Of a DNA stretch of 46,374 nucleotides, positions 15,218 to 23,980 are shown one piece after another (positions within the stretch are counted from its first letter, which is position 1; every line of letters begins with the position of its first letter). This stretch comes from CAZWDL01 sp964632995. GTDB lineage: Bacteria; Bacteroidota; Bacteroidia; Chitinophagales; Saprospiraceae. The DNA is taken from assembly GCA_964632995.1 (NCBI GenBank), contig CAZWDL010000053.1, positions 1 through 46,374 of the forward strand, written 5' to 3'. The translations under genes and the position numbers were made by a program. The notes beneath the pieces were generated by a model. The model was not told where the DNA came from and ran no database searches. It was given only the letters and a program-made list of their open reading frames with translations.

Positions 15218-18028
15218 TCACCGGTTCTCCCCCCTGATCAACTCGATATACCCGCTGAGTATTTCTGCGTTCTCTTCAATACCGGTAACCCGTTGTTCGA
15301 ATACACGGCAGACGTAGTAGTAAGCGCCTTCCGGCAAATTGCTGCCGCTGGGGTTCGTACCGTCCCAGTTAAGGTTGGGATCCTCGGTTTCGAAAACCAG
15401 CTCACCCCATCGATTGAAGACTTTAAAATCGACCCGTTCGATGAAGCAGAAGGGGTAGGGGATGAAAAGTTCGTTTTGTCCGTCTCCGTTGGGGGTAAAG
15501 GCGTTGGGAAGCGAGTAATTGGGGCAATTGTCCACACAGACGATATTGCTTTGTTCACTTTCATTGCCAATGTTATCAACGGAAGTAACGCTATAGCAAC
15601 CGGCGAGGCCCCGTTCAGGCTGATGCTCGTAAGTGGTTTGAGAAGCGGGATCGATCTGGGCAATGAATTCAAAAGTTCCTCCTTCTACGGGAGCGAAGTA
15701 CACATTGTAGGCAGCGACATCATCGCTTTCTTCGCATAGTTCAACCGGATTGCGCCAGCTCAGAGTATTGAAAAGTTGTTCTTCATCGGAGCAGCTGGCA
15801 TTGGGTACATCGCAAATATTGCTTACGGTCAGCTCGGTAGCGCAGGGAGGAACATCGTCTCTGGGCGCAGCGCAGGCGACTTGAGAAAAGTTAAGGATAG
15901 GAGAAACAATACCCTGTACCCCGTAAGAACCGATGCTTTGAATTTTATAGCAATATTCTTCGCCGTTGATCAGTCCCTGGTCTGTAAAGGCCTGTTCGTT
16001 GACGGTGGCGATGGAATCGAAGCCGCCCTGGGCATTTTCCCGGAAAACGACGTACTGGAAATTATCCCAGGGCACGTTCTCCTCCCAGCTCAGGTTATTG
16101 CGCCGGTCGGTAGGGGCTACGCGCAGGAATACCGAGGAGGCGGCATTGGTGGCGCCCAGCGGCTCGGCGTTGCCACCGACGTAGAAGTTGATCTTATAGC
16201 TGTAAGCATTTTCCCGGGTGTTGAGGCCCTGGTCTACGAAGCAGGTATCGTTGGCGGTGGCGAAATACTCACTTTCAAAAGAAATACCGGTAGGGGCAAA
16301 GTCAGCCTCCCCGGGGCTGGTGCCGGTGGCGCGGAGAACCTCATAAATATAAGGTCCCGGATTGACGATGGTGTCCAGGTCCCCGGGCGCAGGCTTGGAC
16401 CAGCATACTTGTATAGCCCCGTCGGTGCTGCTGGTTTCTTGTACATCGACGTTGGTAATGATGGGTACATCGCGGTTGAGTTGTACGCAGACCTCTTCGG
16501 AGGGCAGGCTTTCCACGGGGTTGTAAGTATATCTTCCACCGGGGGTGGTCAGGGCAAACTGAGCCAGTATCCGGTAACAGTAGGTTCTGCCCTGTTCCAC
16601 ATTATCATCGATGAAGAAATACCTTCCGTCCTCCATTGTTTTGATCGGAACCGGTGTCAACTTTTCATATCCACGGCCTTCCAGGCCCGGATCGCAGGTG
16701 TCAAGCGGGAATATATTACTGCCGATTCTTCGCCAGACGGTGAAACCGCGGAAGTAGTCGAAGGCGGCGTCTTCACAGACATAGGGTTTTTCCCAGGAAA
16801 CGGTCACCTGTCCGGATTCTGGTTGGGTGCGCACGTCTTCCGGCGGTGGCCCCACCACTTTTATGCGTACTGTTTTCAGCGTAGCCAGGCCGAAGGTGTC
16901 GTCCAGGAAGTCGTCAGTGGCCTTGAAAACCACCTGGTAGTATTGTTCCTGTATGTGTTCGCAGGTGGTGGCCCATTGGAAGGTTTTGGTTACCGGCTGG
17001 GGCAGGAACCGATTATCATCGGGTTCGAAGGTAGCCGGGCTGATCGCCTGTTCAAAGGGGCCGCCCAGCGCGGTAAGGCGCACTCGCTGATTCGCTTCGA
17101 CCAGCGGAGCGGTGCCGATCACATCGAAGGATACTGTATCGCCGGCGATTACACAAATCTCATCAAAGGGTGTTTCTATCTCGGGCGGTCTATTATCGCA
17201 TTCCTCGATAAGTATCTGCATATCGCGGATGATGGTGTCGAGCGGAATCCCGTTTCGATACTCTACGATAATCATAGCGAGATTGTATTCTCCCGCCTTT
17301 TGTGGGGCGTCCCATCGAATATCTCCGGTCACCTCGTTAATGGTCAGGTTATTATCCGGTCCCGGATTGATTTGATTGGGAAACTGATAGTTTGGCACCT
17401 CCAGTCCGGCGTCCTGCAGGGGAACGATGAAGTGATAGGAGAGGCTGTCGCCCTCCGGGTCGAAGGCATTGGGATTGTGGGTGAACACCTGCCCCACACA
17501 ACCGATATCGATAGGCGGTTGCAAGAGAACAGGCGTGTTATTACAGCCCTGAAACTGTGGATTGGGAAAGGTGTAGGTGGTTTGTATGTGAAACTTGATC
17601 TGATCGGAGTTGGGAAAATTGACGTTGATAATGCCGCCGTTGCGGTTGGGATCCGTCATGGAGATGATATAGGTGCCCCGGGCGGGGAAGGTGTGAAAGG
17701 CGACGTAGATATTGAATTTGGTATCGTTTTCCAGCACCACTCCCTGTGGGGGGTTGCCGGGGCCATTGGCGCGGGCGACGCGCTCGCAAACGCCGTCCCC
17801 CCAGCAAATCGTAAGAGTGTCGCGATCAGCCGGGCGGCTGCTGGCTTTGGTGTAGGTAACAATAGTAGCTTTGACGGTAAGGCTCTCATTACAGTCTCCA
17901 ACCTGTTCGATGGATATCTCCCCGGCCCGGTTGTGCGTGGCCCAGGCTTGCTGTGTCCATCCCAGTAATAGGGCTGAGCAGAAAAAAACTCTTAAAAAGA
18001 GGTATACTTTAGGCATATCCCAAGCCAT
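15218..18028 (-). CDS. Secreted multidomain protein with type IX (type B) sorting domain
   Basis: 936 residues. A signal peptide (hydrophobic FLRVFFCSALLLGW) ends near AWA before THNRAGEIS, a start typical of a Bacteroidota surface-protein family. The N-terminal third has beta-rich PKD-like segments (for example GDSLSYHF and GDIRWDAP). The middle holds several fibronectin-III-like modules recognisable by CYRI, CYKI and CYSV strand motifs. The C-terminus from about residue 845 (NAFTPNGDGQNE, then FNRWGELVFE) is the gliding-motility-associated sorting domain used by the type IX system. The ATG at 18028 is the longest start. The ATG at 18016 (MPKVYLFLRV) gives a neater signal peptide and is equally possible. 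Probable role: surface adhesin or matrix protein. The ligand is unknown. Confidence 0.85.
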   Translation of the reverse strand: MAWDMPKVYLFLRVFFCSALLLGWTQQAWATHNRAGEISIEQVGDCNESLTVKATIVTYTKASSRPADRDTLTICWGDGVCERVARANGPGNPPQGVVLENDTKFNIYVAFHTFPARGTYIISMTDPNRNGGIINVNFPNSDQIKFHIQTTYTFPNPQFQGCNNTPVLLQPPIDIGCVGQVFTHNPNAFDPEGDSLSYHFIVPLQDAGLEVPNYQFPNQINPGPDNNLTINEVTGDIRWDAPQKAGEYNLAMIIVEYRNGIPLDTIIRDMQILIEECDNRPPEIETPFDEICVIAGDTVSFDVIGTAPLVEANQRVRLTALGGPFEQAISPATFEPDDNRFLPQPVTKTFQWATTCEHIQEQYYQVVFKATDDFLDDTFGLATLKTVRIKVVGPPPEDVRTQPESGQVTVSWEKPYVCEDAAFDYFRGFTVWRRIGSNIFPLDTCDPGLEGRGYEKLTPVPIKTMEDGRYFFIDDNVEQGRTYCYRILAQFALTTPGGRYTYNPVESLPSEEVCVQLNRDVPIITNVDVQETSSTDGAIQVCWSKPAPGDLDTIVNPGPYIYEVLRATGTSPGEADFAPTGISFESEYFATANDTCFVDQGLNTRENAYSYKINFYVGGNAEPLGATNAASSVFLRVAPTDRRNNLSWEENVPWDNFQYVVFRENAQGGFDSIATVNEQAFTDQGLINGEEYCYKIQSIGSYGVQGIVSPILNFSQVACAAPRDDVPPCATELTVSNICDVPNASCSDEEQLFNTLSWRNPVELCEESDDVAAYNVYFAPVEGGTFEFIAQIDPASQTTYEHQPERGLAGCYSVTSVDNIGNESEQSNIVCVDNCPNYSLPNAFTPNGDGQNELFIPYPFCFIERVDFKVFNRWGELVFETEDPNLNWDGTNPSGSNLPEGAYYYVCRVFEQRVTGIEENAEILSGYIELIRGENR

Positions 18029-18160
18029 TGATTGCGTTGTTTGATGAAAGTAGGTCGTTGCCCAATAAAGTTAACGACAAATTTGCAATAATGGGTAACG
18101 CAGAATGTAGCCTATCTAACAATGTTGGGGAAATTATGGTTTTCGGCGCCGGGTTTAAGT

Positions 18161-19072
18161 TTATTCCTTTTGTCCTTTTGTGGTTTTACTGTTTTCGGAA
18201 GCCATCCTCTCCAGGCAGTCCTGCAAGCTGACTCTCCAATGCGGGATATGCAGGCCAAAAGTCTCTTTTATTTTGCTTTTGTCCAGTACACTGTAAGTGG
18301 GACGCTGAGCGAGGGTGGGATAGTCTTTACTCAGGATAGGCCGGACAGAGCAGTGGATGCCACAACGTTCGAAAATGGCCAGGGCGAAGTCGTACCAGCT
18401 GGTGACGCCTTCGTTGGAATAGTGGTAAATATTCGACCAGGCATTGGCGTTCACCTTGCCGGCAGCGCGTTGAGCGATGATATCCAGTAAGGCCCGGGCC
18501 AGGTCATGAGCATAAGTAGGGGTGCCAACCTGATCAAAAACGATGGAGAGTTCCCGGTGTTCTTTGCCCAGCCGGAGCATGGTTTTAACAAAATTATTAC
18601 CGTAGACTGAATAAACCCAGGAAGTACGCAGGATGAGTGTATCGGGGTGTACGGCCCGGGCGCGCTGCTCCCCCTCGTATTTGGTGTGAGCATACACGCC
18701 CTGTGGCCGGGTGATATCTGTTTCCCGCAAAGGGCGGTTTATCTTATTGTGATAGACGTAATCGGTAGAGGGGTTGATAAGTGGTATTTTCCGGTCCTCA
18801 CAAGCGCGGGCTACGTTAATGGCTCCTTTGACATTAACCTGATGCGCGGTTTCGGGTTCTTTTTCGGCCTGATCGACCTTTGTATAAGCTGCGCAGTTGA
18901 TCCAGTAATCAACCGGGTGATTATCCAGAAAGTGCTGGATGGAACGGGGCTGGGTAATATCGACGGTAGCATGGTCGGCAGGAAGCAGTGTGAGGGCGGG
19001 AAAGTCCTTGTGCAGGGCTAATAATTCCTGGCCAAGCTGGCCATTTGCGCCGGTTATCAGTACGGTAGGCAT
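18161..19072 (-). CDS. rfbD: dTDP-4-dehydrorhamnose reductase
   Basis: The NADPH-dependent last step of dTDP-L-rhamnose synthesis, which supplies rhamnose for surface polysaccharides. From the ATG at 19072 the protein is 303 residues. It starts MPTVLITGANGQLGQE with the Rossmann motif GANGQLG, and carries the short-chain-dehydrogenase catalytic YAHTK (Tyr and Lys) and a conserved STDYVY. A longer frame begins with GTG at 19111, overlapping the rfbC stop (tagtg). Its 13 extra residues lack family similarity, so the internal ATG is preferred. It directly follows rfbC on the minus strand. rfbA and rfbB are not in the window. Confidence 0.92.
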   Translation of the reverse strand: MPTVLITGANGQLGQELLALHKDFPALTLLPADHATVDITQPRSIQHFLDNHPVDYWINCAAYTKVDQAEKEPETAHQVNVKGAINVARACEDRKIPLINPSTDYVYHNKINRPLRETDITRPQGVYAHTKYEGEQRARAVHPDTLILRTSWVYSVYGNNFVKTMLRLGKEHRELSIVFDQVGTPTYAHDLARALLDIIAQRAAGKVNANAWSNIYHYSNEGVTSWYDFALAIFERCGIHCSVRPILSKDYPTLAQRPTYSVLDKSKIKETFGLHIPHWRVSLQDCLERMASENSKTTKGQKE

Positions 19073-19110
19073 ATCATTGTTTTTGGGTTTCCACTCACTT
19101 GGTTGAAGCA

Positions 19111-19656
19111 CTACATGGTCCGGTGTTCACTAAAGGTGGGTAAGCGTCGGTCTTTTTCCGAAAGGATCAGGTCTTCCTCCGGCAATTCCCAGTCTATATT
19201 CAGCGTGGGATCATTGTAGATGATACCCCCTTCGTGTGCTTTTGAATAGTAATTATCACATTTGTAAAAAAATATTGCCGTAGGGCTGAGCACCGCATAA
19301 CCGTGAGCGAAGCCACGGGGGACGTATAACTGTTGCTTATTCCCGGCGCTGAGCCGTACTTTAAAAGACTGACTGTAAGTGGCCGAACCGGGCCGCAGGT
19401 CAACAACTACATCCAGCACTTCTCCTTCTAATACTCTTACCAGTTTGGCCTGAGCGTAAGGTCCCACCTGGTAGTGCAAACCGCGTAGTACGCCGTAGCT
19501 CGAGCGCGCCTGATTGTCTTGTACAAAAGTAGTTTCAATGCCTGCCTCCCGGAAGGTGCGGTTATTAAAGGCTTCAAAGAAATAGCCGCGTTCATCTTCC
19601 AAAACGCGGGGTTTGAACTTCCATAAACCGTCAATAGACGTTGTTTCAAAAGGCAT
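19111..19656 (-). CDS. rfbC: dTDP-4-dehydrorhamnose 3,5-epimerase
   Basis: Epimerises dTDP-4-keto-6-deoxyglucose at C3 and C5, immediately before the reductase step. The 181 residues fit the cupin-fold family. Visible family blocks are EDERGYFFE near the start, LRGLHYQ with the catalytic histidine, and VPRGFAHGYAVLS. The C-terminal NDPTLNIDWEL is also typical. It sits upstream of rfbD in a two-gene operon. A third partner probably lies elsewhere, since the thymidylyltransferase and dehydratase genes are missing here. Confidence 0.95.
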   Translation of the reverse strand: MPFETTSIDGLWKFKPRVLEDERGYFFEAFNNRTFREAGIETTFVQDNQARSSYGVLRGLHYQVGPYAQAKLVRVLEGEVLDVVVDLRPGSATYSQSFKVRLSAGNKQQLYVPRGFAHGYAVLSPTAIFFYKCDNYYSKAHEGGIIYNDPTLNIDWELPEEDLILSEKDRRLPTFSEHRTM

Positions 19657-19745
19657 TTGTCAGTGTTTCCGTGTTGTTTCCTGGTTTCCGGTATTCCGTT
19701 AGATGCAGATCATGAGTTTGCTTGCCCTTGCCTCCACGGTAGGGG

Positions 19746-21047
19746 CTACTTCTTGCGTAAGAAAATGCTTACCGGAACGCCGGTAAAGTTAAAATTTTTA
19801 CGCAACTGGTTTTCCAAATAGTTCTTATAACTTTCCTTAATATGCTTGGGGTGATTGCAAAAGAAAGCAAAAGCTGGGAAGTAGGTGGGCAATTGCGTGA
19901 TGTATTTTATTTTGATAAAATGCCCGCGGTGGGCCGGAGGGGGATATTTGTCGATCAGCGGCAGCATCACATCGTTGAGCCGGGAGGTTTTGATCTTGCG
20001 GTTGCGGTTTTCGTAAACCTGCAGGGCCGTTTCGATGGACTGAAAGATGCGTTGTTTCTCCAGGGCTGAAATAAAGATAACCGGTACATCGGTAAAGGGC
20101 GCAATGCGGTTTTTAATTTCCGCTTCGTAATCGCGGGCGGTATTGGTTTCTTTTTCCACCAGATCCCATTTATTGATCAGCAGAACGATGCCTTTATTGC
20201 GTCGCTGAGCCAGCCGGAAAATGCTGAGATCCTGCGATTCAATGCCCAGGGTAGCATCGATCATGAGCAGACATACATCCGCTTCTTCGATAGCCCTTAT
20301 AGCTCGCATAACGGAATAGAACTCCAGGTTTTCATGCACCTTGGCCTTTTTGCGGATGCCGGCTGTGTCGATGAGCAGAAATTCCTTACCGAACTTGGCG
20401 TATTTGGTATGAATAGAATCGCGGGTTGTTCCGGCCACTTCCGTGACAATATTGCGTTCCGCTCCGAGCAGGGCGTTGGTCAGGGAGGACTTGCCGACGT
20501 TGGGTTGGCCCACGATAGCAAATTTTGGCAATTCGTTCATCACTTCTTCTTCTTCCTCCAGGCTATCGGTGACGGCGTCGAGCAGATCGCCTGTACCACT
20601 GCCGGTAATCGAGGAAAGAAAGAATGTATTTTCAAAGCCCAGCGACCAGAACTCGTTGGCGTCCAGCCGGCGTTGCTGGTTATCTACCTTGTTTACCGCG
20701 AGGAAGACTTCCTTGTCGCTGCGCCGCAGCATACCGGCTACTTCTTCATCCAGATCGGTAATTCCCGTGGTGACGTCTACCATGAAAATGATAACATCGG
20801 CCTCTTCAATGGCGATTTTGACCTGCGAGCGGATCGCCGTTTCGAATATATCCTCGGAATGCTGAACAAAGCCGCCGGTGTCAACTACGGTAAAAGTTTT
20901 TCCGTTCCAGAAACTGCTGCCGTACTGGCGGTCGCGAGTCACCCCGCTGGTATCGTGAATGATCGCCTGCCGCTCTCCGATCAAGCGGTTGTACAAGGTA
21001 GATTTTCCCACATTAGGACGACCGACGATGGCTACTATATTACCCAT
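19746..21047 (-). CDS. der: Ribosome biogenesis GTPase Der (EngA)
   Basis: A double GTPase needed for assembly of the 50S subunit. The 433 residues contain two G domains. The first has GRPNVGKS (9-16), DTGG (56-59) and NKVD (119-122). The second has GQPNVGKS (180-187), DTAG and NKWD. A KH-like domain follows (from about 350 to the end, ending in VPVSIFLRKK). The upstream era gene on the same strand matches the frequent Bacteroidota order era-der. The ATG at 21047 gives MGNIVAIVG, the standard start. No defects are seen. Confidence 0.97.
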   Translation of the reverse strand: MGNIVAIVGRPNVGKSTLYNRLIGERQAIIHDTSGVTRDRQYGSSFWNGKTFTVVDTGGFVQHSEDIFETAIRSQVKIAIEEADVIIFMVDVTTGITDLDEEVAGMLRRSDKEVFLAVNKVDNQQRRLDANEFWSLGFENTFFLSSITGSGTGDLLDAVTDSLEEEEEVMNELPKFAIVGQPNVGKSSLTNALLGAERNIVTEVAGTTRDSIHTKYAKFGKEFLLIDTAGIRKKAKVHENLEFYSVMRAIRAIEEADVCLLMIDATLGIESQDLSIFRLAQRRNKGIVLLINKWDLVEKETNTARDYEAEIKNRIAPFTDVPVIFISALEKQRIFQSIETALQVYENRNRKIKTSRLNDVMLPLIDKYPPPAHRGHFIKIKYITQLPTYFPAFAFFCNHPKHIKESYKNYLENQLRKNFNFTGVPVSIFLRKK

Positions 21048-21245
21048 AGTTTGTTTGCAAAATAAGATGAGGCGGCAAAGATACGGATTTTAACGCTGCT
21101 TATCTCCGGGATTCCATAAATACCTCAATCCTCCCGCAAAAGGGTGTGGATCAGCACCTCGAAGCCTCCCGATTTCCCCCCGCCTCTCCTTGCGTCGGGT
21201 CAGGAAAAATTTCCGCCTTCCGCCTTCCGATTTCCCACTTCCCCA

Positions 21246-22175
21246 TCACCCCTTATATCCAAACTGCCGCAACAAAAAATCACTGTCGCGCCAGTCTTCT
21301 TTTACTTTAACATGTAATTCGAGGTAGACTTTTTTACCCAGGAAGGCCTCGATGGATTTGCGGGCTTCCGTACCCAGCTTTTTAATGGCCGAGCCCCCTT
21401 TGCCGATGAGGATGCCCTTTTGTGTTTTCCGGCCCACGTAAATTTCTGCGTCGATACGCACCAGGTCCTCTCCGCTTTTGGTCTGGGTTTCCTCAAAGGC
21501 CTGCACCACCACTTCAGCGTGGTAGGGTACTTCCTGATAGTACAGCTCGAGGATCTTTTCCCGGATGATTTCGCTGACGAAGAATCTTTCTGGCCGGTCG
21601 GTAAGCTGGTCCTTGGGATAGTAAGGCGGGCCTTCCGGCAAATAGTCGAGAATGAGCTGCAGCAGTTTGTCGGTATTGGCCTGGTGAAGGGCGGCTATGG
21701 AGATAGTTTCCGTGAAATCAACGAGTTGAGTCCAGTGCCGGATCAGGCTATCGATTTTTTCCGGGGTGGCGAGGTCGGATTTATTGATGACGAGAAAAAG
21801 GGGGACCTGCAGCTTACGGAGCCTTTTGATAACCGGGTCGTCTTCTTCGTAGTGCTCTTCCACATCGGTGACGAAGAGCATGAGATCGGCGTCCTCGAAA
21901 CTTAGCTTGATGAAGGCGTTCATGGCCTGGTGCATCTTATAAGCGGGATCCTCGATGATACCCGGCGTATCGGAAAGGACGACCTGGAAGTCGTCCCCGC
22001 TAAGAATGCCGATGAGCCGGTGCCGCGTCGTTTGGGGTTTATTGGTGATGATGGCCATGCGTTCGCCCACCAGCGCGTTCATCAGGGTGGATTTACCTAC
22101 GTTGGGCCTTCCGATAATATTGACAAAACCGGATTTATGACCGGGCTCTGTTTGGGGAATCAATTCCTCTGCCAT
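21246..22175 (-). CDS. era: GTPase Era
   Basis: A 16S rRNA-binding GTPase for 30S maturation. The 309 residues have the G motifs GRPNVGKS (22-29), DTPG (69-72) and NKSD (about 145), followed by a C-terminal type-2 KH domain with the RNA-binding loop GILIGKGGSAIKKLG and the usual ending around DWRDSDFLLRQFGY. The first 16 residues form a short polar leader before the G domain, longer than in E. coli but common in Bacteroidota. It is located upstream of der with a 198-base gap holding a pyrimidine-rich repeat tract. Confidence 0.97.
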   Translation of the reverse strand: MAEELIPQTEPGHKSGFVNIIGRPNVGKSTLMNALVGERMAIITNKPQTTRHRLIGILSGDDFQVVLSDTPGIIEDPAYKMHQAMNAFIKLSFEDADLMLFVTDVEEHYEEDDPVIKRLRKLQVPLFLVINKSDLATPEKIDSLIRHWTQLVDFTETISIAALHQANTDKLLQLILDYLPEGPPYYPKDQLTDRPERFFVSEIIREKILELYYQEVPYHAEVVVQAFEETQTKSGEDLVRIDAEIYVGRKTQKGILIGKGGSAIKKLGTEARKSIEAFLGKKVYLELHVKVKEDWRDSDFLLRQFGYKG

Positions 22176-22210
22176 GGTTTGTTGGTTTACAGCTGCTCAG
22201 GATGTGGTTT

Positions 22211-22795
22211 TTAATAAGGCAGGCGTTTGACCTTTCCCTTCACCAGGGCGTCGATCGCCCGTACAACTGCTTTGGGTTTGTGGGGCCGCCAGTTGATGCC
22301 GTTGAAGTTTTTCCCGAAATTCGCGTATTGCTGAATAAGCGTTTCCTGCATCTCATCGGCCACGTGATCATGCGTATTGATAAAGCAGATCCACCCGCCC
22401 TCGTCGGCGATGTCCTCCCACCATTCTTCGTAGTAACAGTCATCGGATCCGTGAAAATTGAGTACGTTTTCGCAGATGAGAATATATTTACTGATACCTT
22501 GTTCCTCCAGAGGATCGATGACCTCCCGCTTGAGGTACATGATGTCGTTGTCTATACAGTCGTTCCACTCGCCGATCATCTCGATGATGGCAACCCGTTC
22601 CTCGTAATCGGCGAAGAGGATTTTGATATAGAGATTGGCCGAGCCGAAATCGTCCCATTGGGGATGAATAAAGTAATTATATACCTGCTGGGTGAATTGA
22701 AACTCGCTGTATGTTCTACCGTAAAAGGGGGACTTTTCATCCTCGGAGGCAACGTAGTAATCCCGCCAACGGTAATATGGTTCGATATCGTGCAT
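22211..22795 (-). CDS. Conserved Bacteroidota protein of unknown function
   Basis: 194 residues, no signal peptide and no membrane segment. The sequence is acidic and rich in aromatic residues, with notable stretches YYRWRDYYVASEDE, HPQWDDFGS, GEWNDC, NFHGSDDCYYEEWWED and THDHV. I recognise this as a conserved Bacteroidota protein without an assigned function. The several tryptophans and the Asp/His clusters could mark a metal or nucleotide site, but that is speculation. It lies 35 bases upstream of era on the same strand and may be co-transcribed. A divergent kinase-like gene starts 240 bases away. Confidence 0.8.
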   Translation of the reverse strand: MHDIEPYYRWRDYYVASEDEKSPFYGRTYSEFQFTQQVYNYFIHPQWDDFGSANLYIKILFADYEERVAIIEMIGEWNDCIDNDIMYLKREVIDPLEEQGISKYILICENVLNFHGSDDCYYEEWWEDIADEGGWICFINTHDHVADEMQETLIQQYANFGKNFNGINWRPHKPKAVVRAIDALVKGKVKRLPY

Positions 22796-23034
22796 AGTTG
22801 CTTTTTATGTGATTGAGCGTTAAGCCCATTGATCTTAAGCAATAAACAGGGTGATCCGAAAGACAAAATAAGGACAAATTTGTCTGCGCTGCAATAGGTG
22901 ACAAGCGGCAGCCCGAAACGGTCGTTTTCTGCAGGCTTTTTTTCGCCGCTGTGTATTTTACCCTGCTGTTGATGTTCCAATGAGAACGGTTAGGGGGAAA
23001 GCATTGTTTTCTATAGGAATAAAATTTCAAAGGC

Positions 23035-23580
23035 ATGAGAGGCGCTACTCCACATATCATTGTGACCGGTCCGGAATCGTCGGGAAAGACGACTTTATCC
23101 CGGGCGGTGGCCGCACACTTTAACGGAACCTGGGTGCCGGAATACGCCCGTCATTATCTGGAAAAACGACACGGCCGTTACGAGAAAAAGGATTTATTGC
23201 GCATTGCCCGGGGCCAGTATCTGTGGGAGCGTTATATGGCGCAGCAGGGGCCGGCTCCGCTGGTTTCCGACACTTCCATGCTGGTTCTCAAGGTATGGTC
23301 CGATTACCGCTTTGGTCAAACGCATTCCTGGATTCTGGAACGATTGCGGCATTCACCCCAACCGCTCTATCTGCTCTGTGCACCCGATATCCCCTGGACA
23401 GAAGATCCTCTTCGGGAGAATCCCCACGATCGCGAACTGCTGTTTGACATCTACAGAAAGGAACTGGAAGGACTTGGGGCTCCCTACGCCGTCATCCGTG
23501 GCAAGGACCGGGAGGAACGGCTGCGGCAGGGCATAAAAGAAGTCGTGAAAGTCGGTAGCGAAGGTGACATCTTCGACTGA
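23035..23580 (+). CDS. NadR-type P-loop kinase-like ATPase
   Basis: 181 residues. The Walker A motif GPESSGKTT (12-20) and the following VPEYARHYLE and SDTSMLVLKVW blocks match the ribosylnicotinamide-kinase half of NadR (AAA_28 family). The nucleotidyltransferase half and DNA-binding domain of full NadR are absent. The family is known to phosphorylate nicotinamide riboside, but stand-alone Bacteroidota members are often annotated only as ATPases. Its neighbour, 400 bases downstream, is a TPP-riboswitch-controlled TonB receptor, so a role in thiamin or vitamin salvage is an alternative. The start ATG at 23035 follows an AT-rich stretch. It is not under the riboswitch, which lies after it. Confidence 0.8.
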   Translation: MRGATPHIIVTGPESSGKTTLSRAVAAHFNGTWVPEYARHYLEKRHGRYEKKDLLRIARGQYLWERYMAQQGPAPLVSDTSMLVLKVWSDYRFGQTHSWILERLRHSPQPLYLLCAPDIPWTEDPLRENPHDRELLFDIYRKELEGLGAPYAVIRGKDREERLRQGIKEVVKVGSEGDIFD

Positions 23581-23617
23581 AGAGAGAACTGTCATCCTGG
23601 CGGCGGGATATGCAGTC

Positions 23618-23653
23618 AAGAAAGTCAGGAAGAAAGTCAGAAAGAAAGTCAGA
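23618..23653. repeat. Three tandem 12-base repeats
   Basis: Three copies of aagaaagtcag(g/a) run head to tail just after the ATPase stop. They are non-coding in this context and sit between the gene and the riboswitch. They probably arose by replication slippage. Confidence 0.8.
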
Positions 23654-23695
23654 ACAAGGGATTTTCCAAAAAAGATTGTACATTTGCACTCGCAA

Positions 23696-23800
23696 TTCTC
23701 AACAAGGGGTGCCTTACTATTTCCCGCAGAAGCGGGAAGTACAGGCTGAGATCATACCCATTGAACCTGCCCGGGTAATGCCGGGAAGGGATCTCGATTA
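23696..23800 (+). promoter_or_regulatory. TPP (thiamin pyrophosphate) riboswitch, THI element
   Basis: The conserved core is clear: GGGGTGCC (23706-23713); a P3 extension hairpin TTCCCGC-agaa-GCGGGAA; GGCTGAGATCATACCC, which forms the pyrimidine-sensor side; TGAACCTG; and the P5 hairpin CCCGG-gtaatg-CCGGG followed by AAGGGA, which forms the pyrophosphate-binding side. P1 pairing is weak by eye, so the outer boundary is approximate. It lies about 180 bases before the start of the TonB-dependent receptor. By analogy the element lowers expression when thiamin pyrophosphate is abundant. Confidence 0.93.
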
Positions 23801-23929
23801 CCTTCGACAATGGTACTGGGGCTCGTCCCCGTGGGTATGGTGGCGCGGAAAAGCCGGTTGCTTTCCGGGTATTCGTTTATGGAGGTATCCGAACAAGTAG
23901 CGGCTGTCGCGTCACAGGAAGGTAACACA

Positions 23930-23974
23930 CGCTCCCAACCCCTGGGAGGGTGATTGGTTCAACCAAATTTTTTT
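23930..23974 (+). promoter_or_regulatory. Possible expression platform of the TPP riboswitch
   Basis: CTCCCA/TGGGAG forms a six-base-pair hairpin (about 23931-23947). It is followed by the palindrome TTGGTTCAACCAA and a run of seven T bases that ends about ten bases before the receptor ATG at 23981. This could act as a weak terminator or shield the translation start. The switching mechanism cannot be decided from sequence alone. Confidence 0.35.
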
Positions 23975-23980
23975 ACAGAC

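Noticed and set aside
15776..17968. 730-residue open frame on the plus strand
   Set aside because: It lies antisense to the secreted protein at 15218-18028, whose signal peptide and sorting domain are clear. It is a shadow frame.
22873..22884. Palindrome GACAAATTTGTC between divergent genes
   Set aside because: It could be an operator, but a single 12-base palindrome has no independent support here.
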